Part shown: piece after piece, positions 27,931-35,577 of the stretch
Position numbering within the stretch: position 1 is the first letter of the stretch
How the letters are laid out: each line of letters begins with the position of its first letter
Origin: Gillisia hiemivivida
Lineage (GTDB): Bacteria > Bacteroidota > Bacteroidia > Flavobacteriales > Flavobacteriaceae
Length of the DNA stretch: 64,000 bases
Assembly: GCF_007997295.1 (NCBI RefSeq)
Contig: NZ_VORY01000001.1
Location: forward strand, 310,001-374,000
Direction of reading: 5' to 3'
Program-made: the position numbers and the translations under genes
The notes under the pieces: generated by a model
The model's database searches: none
What the model saw: only the letters and a program-made list of their open reading frames with translations
Told to the model about the DNA's origin: nothing

Positions 27931-28793
27931 TCGGCAAGGGACATTCCATAGCAAGAACGGGAGCATCTATAGATTATGGATGGAATCAGGTAAAGGATGC
28001 CGAAGTTGTCCTTAAGGAATATCTGGCCGGGGATACTCCCCAAGAAATCACTGAGGAGTTCAAAATCATCCAGTCGCAAAATGAACGTTGCACCAATAAC
28101 ACCCTGAGTTTTATCCTAAGTCCAACCATAGAAGATGGAAAGGACCTAAGCGTAAAAGACCTGGAAGAAATCTCTAAAAAATTTTTAAAGGAGATGAACC
28201 TGCAAAACAACCAGTCTATTGGATTTGTCCACAGAGACAAAGAACATACCCACGTGCATATTTATACTAACCGGATTGGTTTTGATGGAAAAGCTTATAA
28301 CGACAGTTTCATTGGAAAACGAAGTCAGCTAGCTGCAGACAACGTAGCAAAAGAGCTTGGTCTTACCAGAGTTAGGGAAGTGCAGCAAGATAAATTACAG
28401 GAATTAAATCCGCAGCGACTGGCAATAAAACAGATCCATGACCGGGTATTGGAATCCAAACCGAAATCACTGGATGAATATATTAATAAAATGAAAGAGC
28501 ATCAGGTAAAAGTGATTCCCTGCATTAATAAATCAAATCAGTTGCAAGGCTTTCGATTTGAATATAAAGGAATGAATTTAAAAGGAAGTGATGTTCACAG
28601 ATCTATGACTGGTGGTAAACTCATTGGAGAAATTACTAGAAATTCAGCATACACAAGAATGAAAGAAGTACCCAACAGTTTAAAATTGATGGATAAAACA
28701 GTTCAAGTCAGCGCTAATATGGCAACAAGTATAGCTAAAAGCTTAGTGAAACAAGTAATAAAGAGAAGCTTAGATACTGGAATAGGATTTTAA
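27927..28793 (+). CDS. mobA: Relaxase/mobilization nuclease (MobA/VirD2-like)
   Basis: 288-residue relaxase that nicks oriT and pilots the strand. The metal-binding HUH motif is seen as HTHVHIYTNRIGFDGKAYND (about 108-127), with an upstream conserved His in FVHRDKEH. Lys- and Arg-rich segments follow. It is short for a relaxase and has no helicase or primase domain, as is usual for Bacteroides-type mobilizable elements that borrow a conjugation machine. The next gene is 12 bp downstream. Confidence 0.88.
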   Translation: MIGKGHSIARTGASIDYGWNQVKDAEVVLKEYLAGDTPQEITEEFKIIQSQNERCTNNTLSFILSPTIEDGKDLSVKDLEEISKKFLKEMNLQNNQSIGFVHRDKEHTHVHIYTNRIGFDGKAYNDSFIGKRSQLAADNVAKELGLTRVREVQQDKLQELNPQRLAIKQIHDRVLESKPKSLDEYINKMKEHQVKVIPCINKSNQLQGFRFEYKGMNLKGSDVHRSMTGGKLIGEITRNSAYTRMKEVPNSLKLMDKTVQVSANMATSIAKSLVKQVIKRSLDTGIGF

Positions 28794-28805
28794 AAAATTA
28801 AAGGA

Positions 28806-29255
28806 ATGAAAAAGCTAGACGAAATTATGGAGCTCATGGCCGATGAGATGGCCGACTTTAAAGTAGCAATTTTGGAACTTGAATTGCTTTCAAAACAACT
28901 CTCAAAAATAAGTATTCCGATTACAACAGAAGCACTCGAAAAGAACTTGAACATTTTCCTGGAAAAACAGGAAGAAGAAAACCGATTAAAAGATGAAGTT
29001 CTCAAAGAAATAGAGAAGAAGCTAAAACACGCCAGAATAATTCCGAATTACCTGTTGATTCTATTCGGAACACTTGGAATAATTGCATTAAGTCTATTGG
29101 GTTATTTTGGATATACCGCAAAAGCAGCAGAGAAAGAAAAGTTTGAAATATATCGAATAATCTTGGAATCAGAGAATGATAGTTATCAGCAATATCTTTC
29201 TATAAATCCTGAAATTAAAGATGATTATTGCGAGTGGCTGGAAGGAAAAAAGTAG
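28806..29255 (+). CDS. Coiled-coil membrane protein of the mobilization operon
   Basis: 149 residues: a charged helical N-terminal half predicted to be coiled-coil (about 1-78), one membrane helix (about 82-104, NYLLILFGTLGIIALSLLGYFG), then a charged tail. No named function known to me; proteins of this layout often follow relaxase genes in Bacteroidota. It may anchor the relaxosome to the membrane; this is inference from position. It is the last gene before the repeated cargo boundary at 29256. Confidence 0.6.
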   Translation: MKKLDEIMELMADEMADFKVAILELELLSKQLSKISIPITTEALEKNLNIFLEKQEEENRLKDEVLKEIEKKLKHARIIPNYLLILFGTLGIIALSLLGYFGYTAKAAEKEKFEIYRIILESENDSYQQYLSINPEIKDDYCEWLEGKK

Positions 29256-29466
29256 GATTTGTCATGACAATTGACCTTGCCGCAAATTATCCTAATTTTA
29301 CAGTAAATGGTTCCATAACCCCTATAAAACGGTAATTTTTTACTGTAAATTATAGATCATAAGTAGTATGCGCCCTATGCTGTTTTTACTTAACGCTTAA
29401 CTTCCCGTACGCTATAAAAACAGCACAGGATCCACGCGCAGGTTAGTTATGGTAGATATGGGGGCT
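29256..29466 (+). repeat. Cargo boundary repeat, left copy
   Basis: Begins GATTTGTCATGACAATTGAC and ends in TTAGTTATGGTAGATATGGG. The last ~114 bp (29353-29466) are almost identical to 35786-35900, and the first ~35 bp match 35578-35612. Inside is an inverted pair TGCTGTTTTTA..TAAAAACAGCA around TAACGCTTAACTTCCCGTA. Shorter derivatives of the right end occur at 31222-31262 and 32198-32240. It marks the junction between mobilization genes and cargo. Confidence 0.75.
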
Positions 29467-29519
29467 GAAAACTTAAGTTATCGTATATATACTTTGGTAT
29501 AAAAGTACCATATCTCCTA

Positions 29520-29605
29520 TTTACCCTTATTACATTACATAAATTATCAAAATTTACCCTTATTTTGTTACAATAAAACTATATATTTGCCCTTATTATA
29601 TGATA
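29520..29605 (+). promoter_or_regulatory. Three 20-bp direct repeats at 33-bp spacing upstream of the ATPase
   Basis: TTTACCCTTATT starts at 29520 and 29553 and TTTGCCCTTATT at 29586, exactly 33 bp apart; each is followed three bases later by TTACA or a variant. The last copy ends eight bases before the ATG region of the ATPase gene. The same triple arrangement stands at 32654-32739. The 33-bp spacing puts sites on the same face of the helix (about three turns), as expected for cooperative regulator binding. Confidence 0.65.
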
Positions 29606-29612
29606 AATAATT

Positions 29613-30977
29613 ATGGATTTCGAAAGGCATATTAGTTCTCATTTAGAAGATTGGAAGGTAGGGATAAACAGGAAACCCTTGGTACTAAGAGGGGCTAGAC
29701 AAGTTGGTAAAACCACTTTGGTAAATGATTTTGCAAAAAAATATAAGCATTCTATATTTTTAAATTTGGAAAAAGTTGCGGATAGAAGGTTATTCGAAGA
29801 ATACGATGATGCGGAAACTATAGTGGAAGCCCTATTCCTTATTAATAATATACCTTCTGTAGATATAAGCGATACTTTATTATTTATAGATGAGATTCAA
29901 GAGTTGCCAAAAGCCATCCAGTTATTACGTTATTTTTATGAAGATAGGCCGAAACTGCATGTTATTGCGGCAGGTTCTTTACTGGAATTTGCCATTAAGG
30001 ACGTGAAAAGCTTCCCCGTAGGACGTATCCAATATTTATATTTATACCCCCTTAATTTCGCTGAATATCTCAAAGCTCTTAAACACGAAAAAGCATTTGA
30101 CCAATTAAATACCATACCAGTAAAACCTTTTGCCCATTCAACGCTAATGGATTTATTTCATAGATATGCCATTATTGGTGGTATGCCCGAAGTTGTTAAA
30201 GCCGATTTAAAAAACAAAAACTTGGCTGACTTACCAAAGATTTATGAAAGTATTTGGGGTACATATAAGAATGATGTAGAGAAATACACATCCAATTCTT
30301 CAGAAAGACGCGTTATAAAACATATTATGGGCGTAGCACATTTATATGTGGATGAACGAATCAAATTTCAAAATTTTGGTAATTCTAATTATAAATCCCG
30401 GGAAGTAGGGGAGGCTATGCGTAATTTGGATGATGCCAAAATCATTCAACTTATTTATCCTACCACAGATACCGATAATCCAATTAAATCCAATTTAAAA
30501 AAGTCTCCTAGACTCCAATTTTTGGATACTGGATTAATAAACCATGCTCTGGGAATTCAGGCGCAGATGTTGGGAATGGAAGATTTAAGCAATTCCTTTA
30601 AAGGAGCTATTATACCACATCTAATTACTCAGGAACTGATTTCTTTAAATACAATAACGAATGCGAAACCAAATTTCTGGGTAAGAGATAAAAATCAATC
30701 ATCCTCCGAGGTGGATTTGGTTTATCCGTATAACGATAAAGTGATTCCCATAGAAATAAAATCGGGGGCAAAAGGCACTCTCAGATCCCTGCATCAATTT
30801 ATAGAAAGAGCAAATCATCCATACGCAATTAGAATTTGTGGAGGAAAATTTAATATCGAAGAATCAAAAACCACCAATGGTACTCCATTTTTATTAATGA
30901 ATTTACCTTATTATTTGGGCACACAACTTCCAAATTATATTGAGTATTTTGTTAAGAATTATGCTCTCAAAGCATAA
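29613..30977 (+). CDS. AAA_14/DUF4143 P-loop ATPase
   Basis: 454-residue ATPase of the widespread bacterial/archaeal AAA_14-DUF4143 group. Walker A is RGARQVGKTTL (about 26-36), Walker B TLLFIDEIQELP (about 89-100), with a sensor motif in VIAAGSLLEFAI. The C-terminal DUF4143 half has a nuclease-like core (SSEVDLVYPYNDKVIPIEIKSG: Asp...Glu-x-Lys). The cellular role is unknown; such genes are frequent in mobile islands next to toxin-antitoxin modules. A second, different member is at 38098-39318. Confidence 0.88.
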   Translation: MDFERHISSHLEDWKVGINRKPLVLRGARQVGKTTLVNDFAKKYKHSIFLNLEKVADRRLFEEYDDAETIVEALFLINNIPSVDISDTLLFIDEIQELPKAIQLLRYFYEDRPKLHVIAAGSLLEFAIKDVKSFPVGRIQYLYLYPLNFAEYLKALKHEKAFDQLNTIPVKPFAHSTLMDLFHRYAIIGGMPEVVKADLKNKNLADLPKIYESIWGTYKNDVEKYTSNSSERRVIKHIMGVAHLYVDERIKFQNFGNSNYKSREVGEAMRNLDDAKIIQLIYPTTDTDNPIKSNLKKSPRLQFLDTGLINHALGIQAQMLGMEDLSNSFKGAIIPHLITQELISLNTITNAKPNFWVRDKNQSSSEVDLVYPYNDKVIPIEIKSGAKGTLRSLHQFIERANHPYAIRICGGKFNIEESKTTNGTPFLLMNLPYYLGTQLPNYIEYFVKNYALKA

Positions 30978-31079
30978 TTACAATTACAAAGCATAAAAGG
31001 CATTCAACTTTGAGTTATCCCGATTTTTAACTATGCTAGGATAATAGCTAGGGTTTTGATTGTACATGGGCTCACTTAT

Positions 31080-31150
31080 ACAGTCTGTGTCAACTCCCAT
31101 TTTGGCAAAACTATGTCTGGCAAAATGCAAGATAATTTTTCCTAGTCGCC
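31080..31150 (-). pseudogene. Tyrosine recombinase catalytic-motif fragment, copy 1
   Basis: On the minus strand a short frame reads RLGKIILHFARHSFAKMGVD, the His-x-x-Arg-His box of a tyrosine recombinase. The rest of the gene is missing. A diverged copy lies at 32056-32112 and also reads HFARHSFAKNG. Both are within ~180-bp direct repeats (31081-31262, 32056-32240). Confidence 0.65.
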
Positions 31151-31262
31151 GCTTTAATAGCCACCTTTTCTAAATATATATTAAGTTTTCCTGTAACTGA
31201 ATTAGTTTTACTAAATATTTTCACGCGCAGGTTAGTTATTGTAGATCTGGGGCTGGAAATTT
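31081..31262. repeat. ~180-bp direct repeat (partner at 32056-32240)
   Basis: Shared order of blocks: CAACTCCCATTTT, GGCAAAACTATGTCTGGC, TTTCTAAATATATATTAAG, then ACGCGCA and a TAGTTAT/TAATTATGG tail. It brackets the hipB/hipA remnant module, offset about 970 bp. The gap 30978-31404 holds only this repeat and part of a promoter region. Confidence 0.75.
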
Positions 31263-31404
31263 GAAATATTAATATATCTATCGGGTATAAAATAATGCCT
31301 TCTCTATTTGCCGTTATTCCATTTATGAGCAAAAAATATAGATGCAGCAAACATGTCGCTTATTACTGGCATAATAGTTATATTTGTCGTAAAAAAGCGA
31401 CTTC

Positions 31405-31692
31405 ATGAATTCAAAGAAAACAATTCTGCTACCTAAATATCAAAAAGTATTCGATAAAATTGGAGAGAATATCAAATTAGCACGTAAACGTAGAAAGCTA
31501 ACTGCCGAACAAGTTTCTGAACGTGCGGGCATACATAGAGCAACCCTACATCGTGTTGAAAAAGGTGATCCAGCGGTGTCTATAGGTATTTATTTCAATG
31601 TTTTAAAAGTACTTAATCTAGATAGTGATTTTGCAAAGTTAGCCGGGGATGATGCTTTTGGTCGAAAACTTCAAGACCTTGATTTACTATAA
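31405..31692 (+). CDS. XRE-family antitoxin/regulator (HipB-like)
   Basis: 95-residue helix-turn-helix protein: NIKLARKRRKLTAEQVSERAGIHRATLHRVEKG is a clear Cro/C1-type HTH. The size and context match the HipB partner of a HipA kinase, and a broken hipA remnant lies directly downstream. The reading frame is intact, so it may still repress its own promoter although its toxin is lost. Confidence 0.85.
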   Translation: MNSKKTILLPKYQKVFDKIGENIKLARKRRKLTAEQVSERAGIHRATLHRVEKGDPAVSIGIYFNVLKVLNLDSDFAKLAGDDAFGRKLQDLDLL

Positions 31693-31738
31693 GCTATGAC
31701 AGGAGGAAAACTTACATCAACTGTGGCGCAAAATTATA

Positions 31739-32055
31739 TTTAATATAGCAATTTCAAACACAGATGACCATTTGCGCAATCACGGATTTATATTAAAAAA
31801 AAAGGCTGGGTGCTTTCCCCTGCTTACGATCTCAATCCGTCTACAGAAAAAGATGGTCTTGCCCTAAATATTGATATGGATGATAATCTAGCAAAGAGTG
31901 TAGGTGAGTTTTTCCGCTTAAACGAAATCGAAATGGACCAAATCATTGATGAGGTTTTAAGGGTAGTAAAGGATTGGGGAATTATCGCAAAGCAAATCGG
32001 GATATCAAATAAGGAGCAACAATTAATGGAGAACGCATTTAAGCTTACTGTATAA
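31739..32055 (+). pseudogene. hipA: hipA toxin remnant (C-terminal part, frameshifted)
   Basis: Codons from 31739 read FNIAISNTDDHLRNHGFIL, then after a frameshift in an 8-A tract (31796-31803) GWVLSPAYDLNPSTEKDG and the usual HipA C-terminus to 32055. NTDDHLRNHG contains the kinase catalytic Asp/His and LSPAYDLNP the metal-binding Asp. The N-terminal ~two thirds are deleted, so it cannot be active. The intact HipB-like gene is 46 bp upstream. Confidence 0.82.
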
Positions 32056-32112
32056 GATATGTGCCAACTCCCATTTTTGGCAAAACTATGTCTGGCGAAA
32101 TGCATGATAAGT
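32056..32112 (-). pseudogene. Tyrosine recombinase catalytic-motif fragment, copy 2
   Basis: The minus strand reads LIMHFARHSFAKNG, the same recombinase box as at 31080-31150 with one extra base after it. It is part of the second ~180-bp direct repeat. Confidence 0.6.
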
Positions 32113-32240
32113 TTTTCCTAGTCTCAGCTTTAATAACCACTTTTTCTAAATATATATTAAGTTTTCTTGTAACTGAATTTGTTTTCCCGAATATTTTTCA
32201 CGCGCAAGGCTAATTATGGGGGCTGCAAATTCTAATTTTC
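32056..32240. repeat. ~180-bp direct repeat (partner at 31081-31262)
   Basis: Diverged copy of the 31081-31262 block. It ends in GGCTAATTATGGGGGCTGC and leads into the triple operator region of a broken HipB-like gene. Confidence 0.72.
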
Positions 32241-32243
32241 TTA

Positions 32244-32341
32244 TATACCTATTCGGGTATAATATCGTTCGGAAATTACAAAATACACCTTTTCAGGTAT
32301 AAAAATCGTATTTTTTACTGTATTACACCCTTAAAGGTATA
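32244..32341. promoter_or_regulatory. Triple HipB-type operator, copy 1
   Basis: TATACC-N6-GGTATA at 32244-32261, TACACC-N6-GGTATA at 32284-32301 and again at 32324-32341, exactly 40 bp apart. They lie just upstream of a HipB-like pseudogene. A matching set precedes the intact homologue at 36018. E. coli HipB binds a similar spaced palindrome (TATCC-N8-GGATA), so autoregulation is inferred. Confidence 0.65.
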
Positions 32342-32344
32342 TTT

Positions 32345-32571
32345 ATGGAAGATTGGAATCGTAATAACCCTACAAGTGAGTATGTGCGAAAGTAGCGGAA
32401 AGCGAGTAAAATGACTCAAATAGAGCTCTCCGATTTAACTGGTGTTGGATTGCGTTTTGTTCGCGATATGGAACAAGGAAAGCCCCTTTGATGACTAATA
32501 AGGTAAATCATGTATTGCTATTTTTTGGAACTACATTAAAACCACAACCTATAATTAATGAGACAAACTAA
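32345..32571 (+). pseudogene. Broken HipB-like gene
   Basis: About 95% identical to the intact gene at 36018-36245. It carries a TAG stop where the intact copy has CAG (codon 17) and a one-base deletion near 32487 (AAGCCCCTTTG against AAACCCAGCTTG). The downstream ATGAGACAAACTAAAATT start of a HipA-like frame (32558) is also shared but ends after a few codons. Confidence 0.85.
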
Positions 32572-32653
32572 AATTTTAATAGGTAAATCGCTAGCTATAA
32601 AACTTACAGAGAACGATGAGGCTGTTTTTTTATAAAAAACTATGTTCTTTTTA

Positions 32654-32739
32654 TTTGCCCTTATTCTATTACATTTCTAGCCAAATTTTACCCTTATTCC
32701 GTTACAATAGCATTTTATCTGTTCTCTTATTACATGTTA
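32654..32739 (+). promoter_or_regulatory. Three 20-bp direct repeats at 33-bp spacing upstream of the Fic module
   Basis: TTTGCCCTTATT (32654), TTTACCCTTATT (32687) and the weaker TGTTCTCTTATT (32720) are exactly 33 bp apart, each followed by a TTACA-like block. The set matches 29520-29605 in sequence and spacing although the downstream genes are unrelated. It lies about 175 bp before the chosen start of the DNA-binding protein gene. Confidence 0.65.
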
Positions 32740-32852
32740 TGTGCAAGCTAAAAAAGAAGATTCTAACTTTAGAATCACAAAAAACAATCTTACATTTACA
32801 TGAAATGCTTGATTAACAAAGGCTTTATCAACAAAAATCCCGAGTTATCAAC

Positions 32853-32880
32853 AACCAACCCGCATCAATGCGGGTTGGTT
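32853..32880. promoter_or_regulatory. Perfect 13-bp inverted repeat before the Fic module
   Basis: AACCAACCCGCAT and ATGCGGGTTGGTT are separated by only two bases. The palindrome lies 30 bp upstream of the ATG at 32911, where an operator or attenuator would be expected; its position argues against the longer frame starting at 32800. There is no T-run directly after it. Confidence 0.6.
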
Positions 32881-32910
32881 AGCGAAAAGTTATTAACAAA
32901 ATTTGGAAAA

Positions 32911-33912
32911 ATGAAAGATTTAACTTCCTCAAATATAGATAGGCAAAACGTTCTAAATAATACGACCGTTCTAGAGAATCTAAGAAATTATCTTGGCGTA
33001 CCGGGCATGTTATTTCAAGAGGAGTATAAATATACCAAACAACAAATATCAGATTTTTATCAAATAGATGTAGCTACAATTGAAAGATACCTTGAAAATA
33101 ATGAAAAAGAGTTTAAACACAACGGCTATACAGTATTAAAAGGAAAGAATTTAAAAGAATTTAAAAAACAATTCGGCTATATTTTAAACCTTTCAAGCAA
33201 TACTGCTCATTTAGGGGTTTTTAACTTCCGATCTTTCTTAAACATAGGAATGTTACTAGTAGAAAGTGAAATAGCTAAAGCTTTAAGAAGCAAAATCCTT
33301 GATATAGTAATTGACAGTTTAAATGAAAAAGCTGGAGGTTCCACAAAATATATTAATCAAAGAGATGAAGACTTTTTAAGCACTATTTTAAAAGAGCCTC
33401 ATTACCGTAAAGAATTCACTAATTCTTTAAATCTATATTTAGATTTAGGAAATTTTAAATACCCAATTTATACCAGCAGAATTTACGAGTGTATTTTTAA
33501 AGAAAATGCTACAGAATATAAGAAAATACTAAACTTAAGTGAAAAAGACAATGCTAGAGACACTATGTATTCTGAAGTTCTAAAACTTATCGCTTCGTTT
33601 GAAAATGGATTATCGCATGAAATGAAAGAAAAGTCACAATCATTAGGTAGAAAACTAACAAAACATGAAATGGATGTACTATTATATGACTTTTCCATCC
33701 ATCCACTATTCAAACCATTAATAGAAGATGCTAGAATAAAAATGGCAAGTAGAGATTATGGTTTTAGGAAAGTTTTTCATGAAAGTTTAAAAAACTATAT
33801 AAATACAGTTTCTCAATCCGATTTTGAGAGATTTTTAGGAGAAAAGAGTAAAGCATTAGAAGATAGAATTGATGAAAATATTGACGTTTTCAAAAGATTG
33901 AAAAACAGATAG
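32911..33912 (+). CDS. RhuM-like DNA-binding protein, putative antitoxin of the Fic/Doc partner
   Basis: 333 residues from ATG 32911 (MKDLTSSNID..); the frame is open from 32800 but that part covers the palindrome. The N-terminal region YTKQQISDFYQIDVATIERYLENN looks like a winged or simple HTH, followed by FNFRSFLNIGMLLVESEIAKALRSKILD, reminiscent of the core of RhuM/KilA-N-like regulators. The C-terminal half is helical and charged. The Fic/Doc gene begins one base after the stop codon, so this is probably its antitoxin or a dedicated regulator, although it is far larger than Phd. I do not recognise a precise family. Confidence 0.65.
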   Translation: MKDLTSSNIDRQNVLNNTTVLENLRNYLGVPGMLFQEEYKYTKQQISDFYQIDVATIERYLENNEKEFKHNGYTVLKGKNLKEFKKQFGYILNLSSNTAHLGVFNFRSFLNIGMLLVESEIAKALRSKILDIVIDSLNEKAGGSTKYINQRDEDFLSTILKEPHYRKEFTNSLNLYLDLGNFKYPIYTSRIYECIFKENATEYKKILNLSEKDNARDTMYSEVLKLIASFENGLSHEMKEKSQSLGRKLTKHEMDVLLYDFSIHPLFKPLIEDARIKMASRDYGFRKVFHESLKNYINTVSQSDFERFLGEKSKALEDRIDENIDVFKRLKNR

Positions 33913-33913
33913 C

Positions 33914-34348
33914 ATGAATTTTATTTATTTTGATTTTGAATATGCCGTAAAAGAACATGATTATATCATTGAACACTCTGGAGGCTTAAATGGGGGCAAA
34001 AATTTAGGACTTCTTCATGCAACAATAGAATTTGTGCAAGATGACGGATATTATCCTGAAATAGAAGATAAAGTATGTTATCTATTTTATGCCATAAATA
34101 AAAATCATGCTTTCAACGATGGTAACAAACGTTCTTCTATTGCTCTGAGCGCATACTTTTTAGAAATAAATGGTTTAGGATATATAGTTTCTAAATTTAT
34201 TGATATGATGGAAAATATAGCGGTAGATGTCGCTGATAATATTATTGATAGAGAATTATTAAAAGAAATTATAGCAGCAATTATTTATGACGAAGAACTG
34301 AGTTATGAGCTCAAATTAAAAATTATTAATGCTAAAACTGGAGACTAG
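33914..34348 (+). CDS. Fic/Doc family toxin (death-on-curing type)
   Basis: 144-residue Fic-fold protein. The core motif HAFNDGNKRSS (His65 to Arg73) matches the Doc form HxFx(N/D)xNKR, rather than the HxFxxGNGR form of AMPylating Fic proteins; Doc phosphorylates EF-Tu. The preceding helix (YPEIEDKVCYLFYAINKN) is as in Doc. No inhibitory (S/T)xxxE(G/N) motif is seen in the toxin, so neutralisation must come from a partner, most likely the gene immediately upstream. The gene is intact. Confidence 0.87.
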   Translation: MNFIYFDFEYAVKEHDYIIEHSGGLNGGKNLGLLHATIEFVQDDGYYPEIEDKVCYLFYAINKNHAFNDGNKRSSIALSAYFLEINGLGYIVSKFIDMMENIAVDVADNIIDRELLKEIIAAIIYDEELSYELKLKIINAKTGD

Positions 34349-34489
34349 ATTTAAGCCAGCACATAACATCGGTTAAGCGCAAATATCGGGCAATTGATTA
34401 AAAAGTGATATTTTAGAGACCAAGAAACCAATAACAAAGCCGACAAGAACGTGACCCTACTCCACGCCACTTGCCTTAACCAAGACCGT

Positions 34490-34598
34490 CAGACTGTCTA
34501 ATAACCTGTTTTAGTATATTTGATATTCGGGTAGGTGTCTTTGAAAATTTCTGAATAAGCGATTCTCAGCGATTAGGATTAGGTTATTAGACAGACTG
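34490..34598. mobile_element. MITE, 109 bp, 18-bp terminal inverted repeats, 4-bp target duplication
   Basis: Left end CAGACTGTCTAATAACCT (34490-34507) and right end AGGTTATTAGACAGACTG (34581-34598) are inverted repeats with one mismatch. Both are directly flanked by CCGT (34486-34489 and 34599-34602), a clean target-site duplication. The interior has no coding frame. Removing the element restores a continuous ACCAAGACCGTTGGCAACA. The gap 34349-34686 holds otherwise only this element and a promoter. Confidence 0.8.
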
Positions 34599-34630
34599 CC
34601 GTTGGCAACAATTAAAAACTCACTCAAAAG

Positions 34631-34674
34631 TTTACAGTTAACGAAACTTTTTATATATTTGTATCAAATTTGAT
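34631..34674 (+). promoter_or_regulatory. Promoter and 12-bp palindromic operator of the broken HigBA module
   Basis: TTTA (34631) and TATATTTG (34654-34661) are 19 bp apart, close to the Bacteroidota promoter consensus. A perfect 12-bp palindrome ATCAAATTTGAT (34663-34674) sits at the expected start of transcription, 12 bp before the toxin ATG, and is a likely binding site for the HigA-like antitoxin. Confidence 0.55.
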
Positions 34675-34686
34675 TTTATAACAAGA

Positions 34687-35029
34687 ATGATAAAACGATT
34701 TGAAACAAAATTGCTTGAAGAAGATTTTGGATTTATAGAAAAACAAAACCTAAAAGCAAGAAAGAAAATATTTCAGAACATAAGAAGTGCTTAACAACAG
34801 TCCGACCCAAAGTTTTTCAAAAAATTAAATGATGAAATCTGGGAATTTAGAACGTTATATTCAGGAATTCAATATCGACTTTTTGCATTTTGGGACAAAG
34901 AAGATAAAACAGAAACATTAGTTTTTGCAACTCACGGAATTATTAAGAAAACCAGCAAAGTGGATAAGAAAGAAAATTGACAAAGCGGAAAAAATTAGAA
35001 AAACGTATTTTAAAAATAAAAAGAAATGA
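34687..35029 (+). pseudogene. HigB/RelE-like toxin, inactivated
   Basis: The frame begins MIKRFETKLLEEDFGFIEKQ and continues past an in-frame TAA (34792-34794, codon 36) into FFKKLNDEIWEFRTLYSGIQ and RLFAFWDKEDKTETLVFATHG, a classic RelE/HigB core. A second lesion, an extra A near 34976, shifts the last ~20 codons (IDKAEKIRKTYFKNKKK). Undamaged, the gene would end overlapping the antitoxin start (ATGA). The toxin is therefore dead while its antitoxin remains. Confidence 0.85.
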
Positions 35030-35313
35030 AAAGTTACACTTTAGACCAAGCAGAAGGCCTTTTAATAGGAAAAAAGGGAACGGAAGAAAGAGATGAATAT
35101 GAATTTGAGCTAAAACTTGAATTGATTGGAGATATGATAAAAACTGCTCGAAAGAAAAGGAAACTGACTCAAGAGCAATTAGGAGAATTAGTTGGAGTAA
35201 AAAAAGCTCAAATTTCTCGACTTGAAAATAGTACTGGAAATGTGACTTTTGAAACTGTAATGCGGATTTTTAATGCTTTAGGAGCAAAACTGAATTTGAA
35301 CCTTCAAATGTAA
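35026..35313 (+). CDS. HigA-like XRE antitoxin
   Basis: 95 residues, with a clear HTH (IKTARKKRKLTQEQLGELVGVKKAQISRLEN, about 43-73) and an N-terminal extension usual for HigA-type antitoxins. The start codon overlaps the reconstructed end of the toxin frame. It is intact although the toxin has two lesions, an arrangement that could protect the host against related incoming modules (inference). Confidence 0.88.
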   Translation: MKSYTLDQAEGLLIGKKGTEERDEYEFELKLELIGDMIKTARKKRKLTQEQLGELVGVKKAQISRLENSTGNVTFETVMRIFNALGAKLNLNLQM

Positions 35314-35577
35314 AAATAACGATTGCCAATACAATATATAAGCTATGGCTCGGTCAGTCCTCACTTGGAAAATCTTGCGGATTTTTACGCCAGTTTATAT
35401 GTGGAGAGGTTTTTAAAAAAATAAGATTAAATCTAATTTCTTAAGTAGAAAGCATATTGTCTTGAATTGTTTTGAGAAAGTTTTGCTTAATTAACTGCGG
35501 TAGCATTCCCTAGCTTTGTAAAATTACATCCTGCGATTAAGTGTCTTTTCAACCAAAATTTATTTGTTTAAAGCAAG
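35314..35577. other. Gap, no gene
   Basis: About 260 bp between the HigA-like gene and the right copy of the cargo boundary repeat. A motif CGATTGCCAATACAAT (35321-35336) loosely matches GTTGGCAACAATT before the module (34601-34613), but no gene or strong structure is present. Confidence 0.4.

Noticed and set aside
29520-29605. Short CRISPR-like array with 20-bp repeats
   Set aside because: Only three copies with 13-bp spacers, near a start codon, and the same set occurs before another gene. A regulatory site fits better.
32616-32816. 66-codon hydrophobic frame as a membrane protein gene
   Set aside because: It overlaps the 33-bp-spaced repeats and its hydrophobicity comes from AT-rich DNA.
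34349-35340. Integron-like cassettes with attC sites
   Set aside because: GGTTAAG/CTTAACC and TTGGCAACAAT-like motifs around the HigBA module were noted, but no integron integrase or repeated attC structure was seen, and a MITE interrupts the site.
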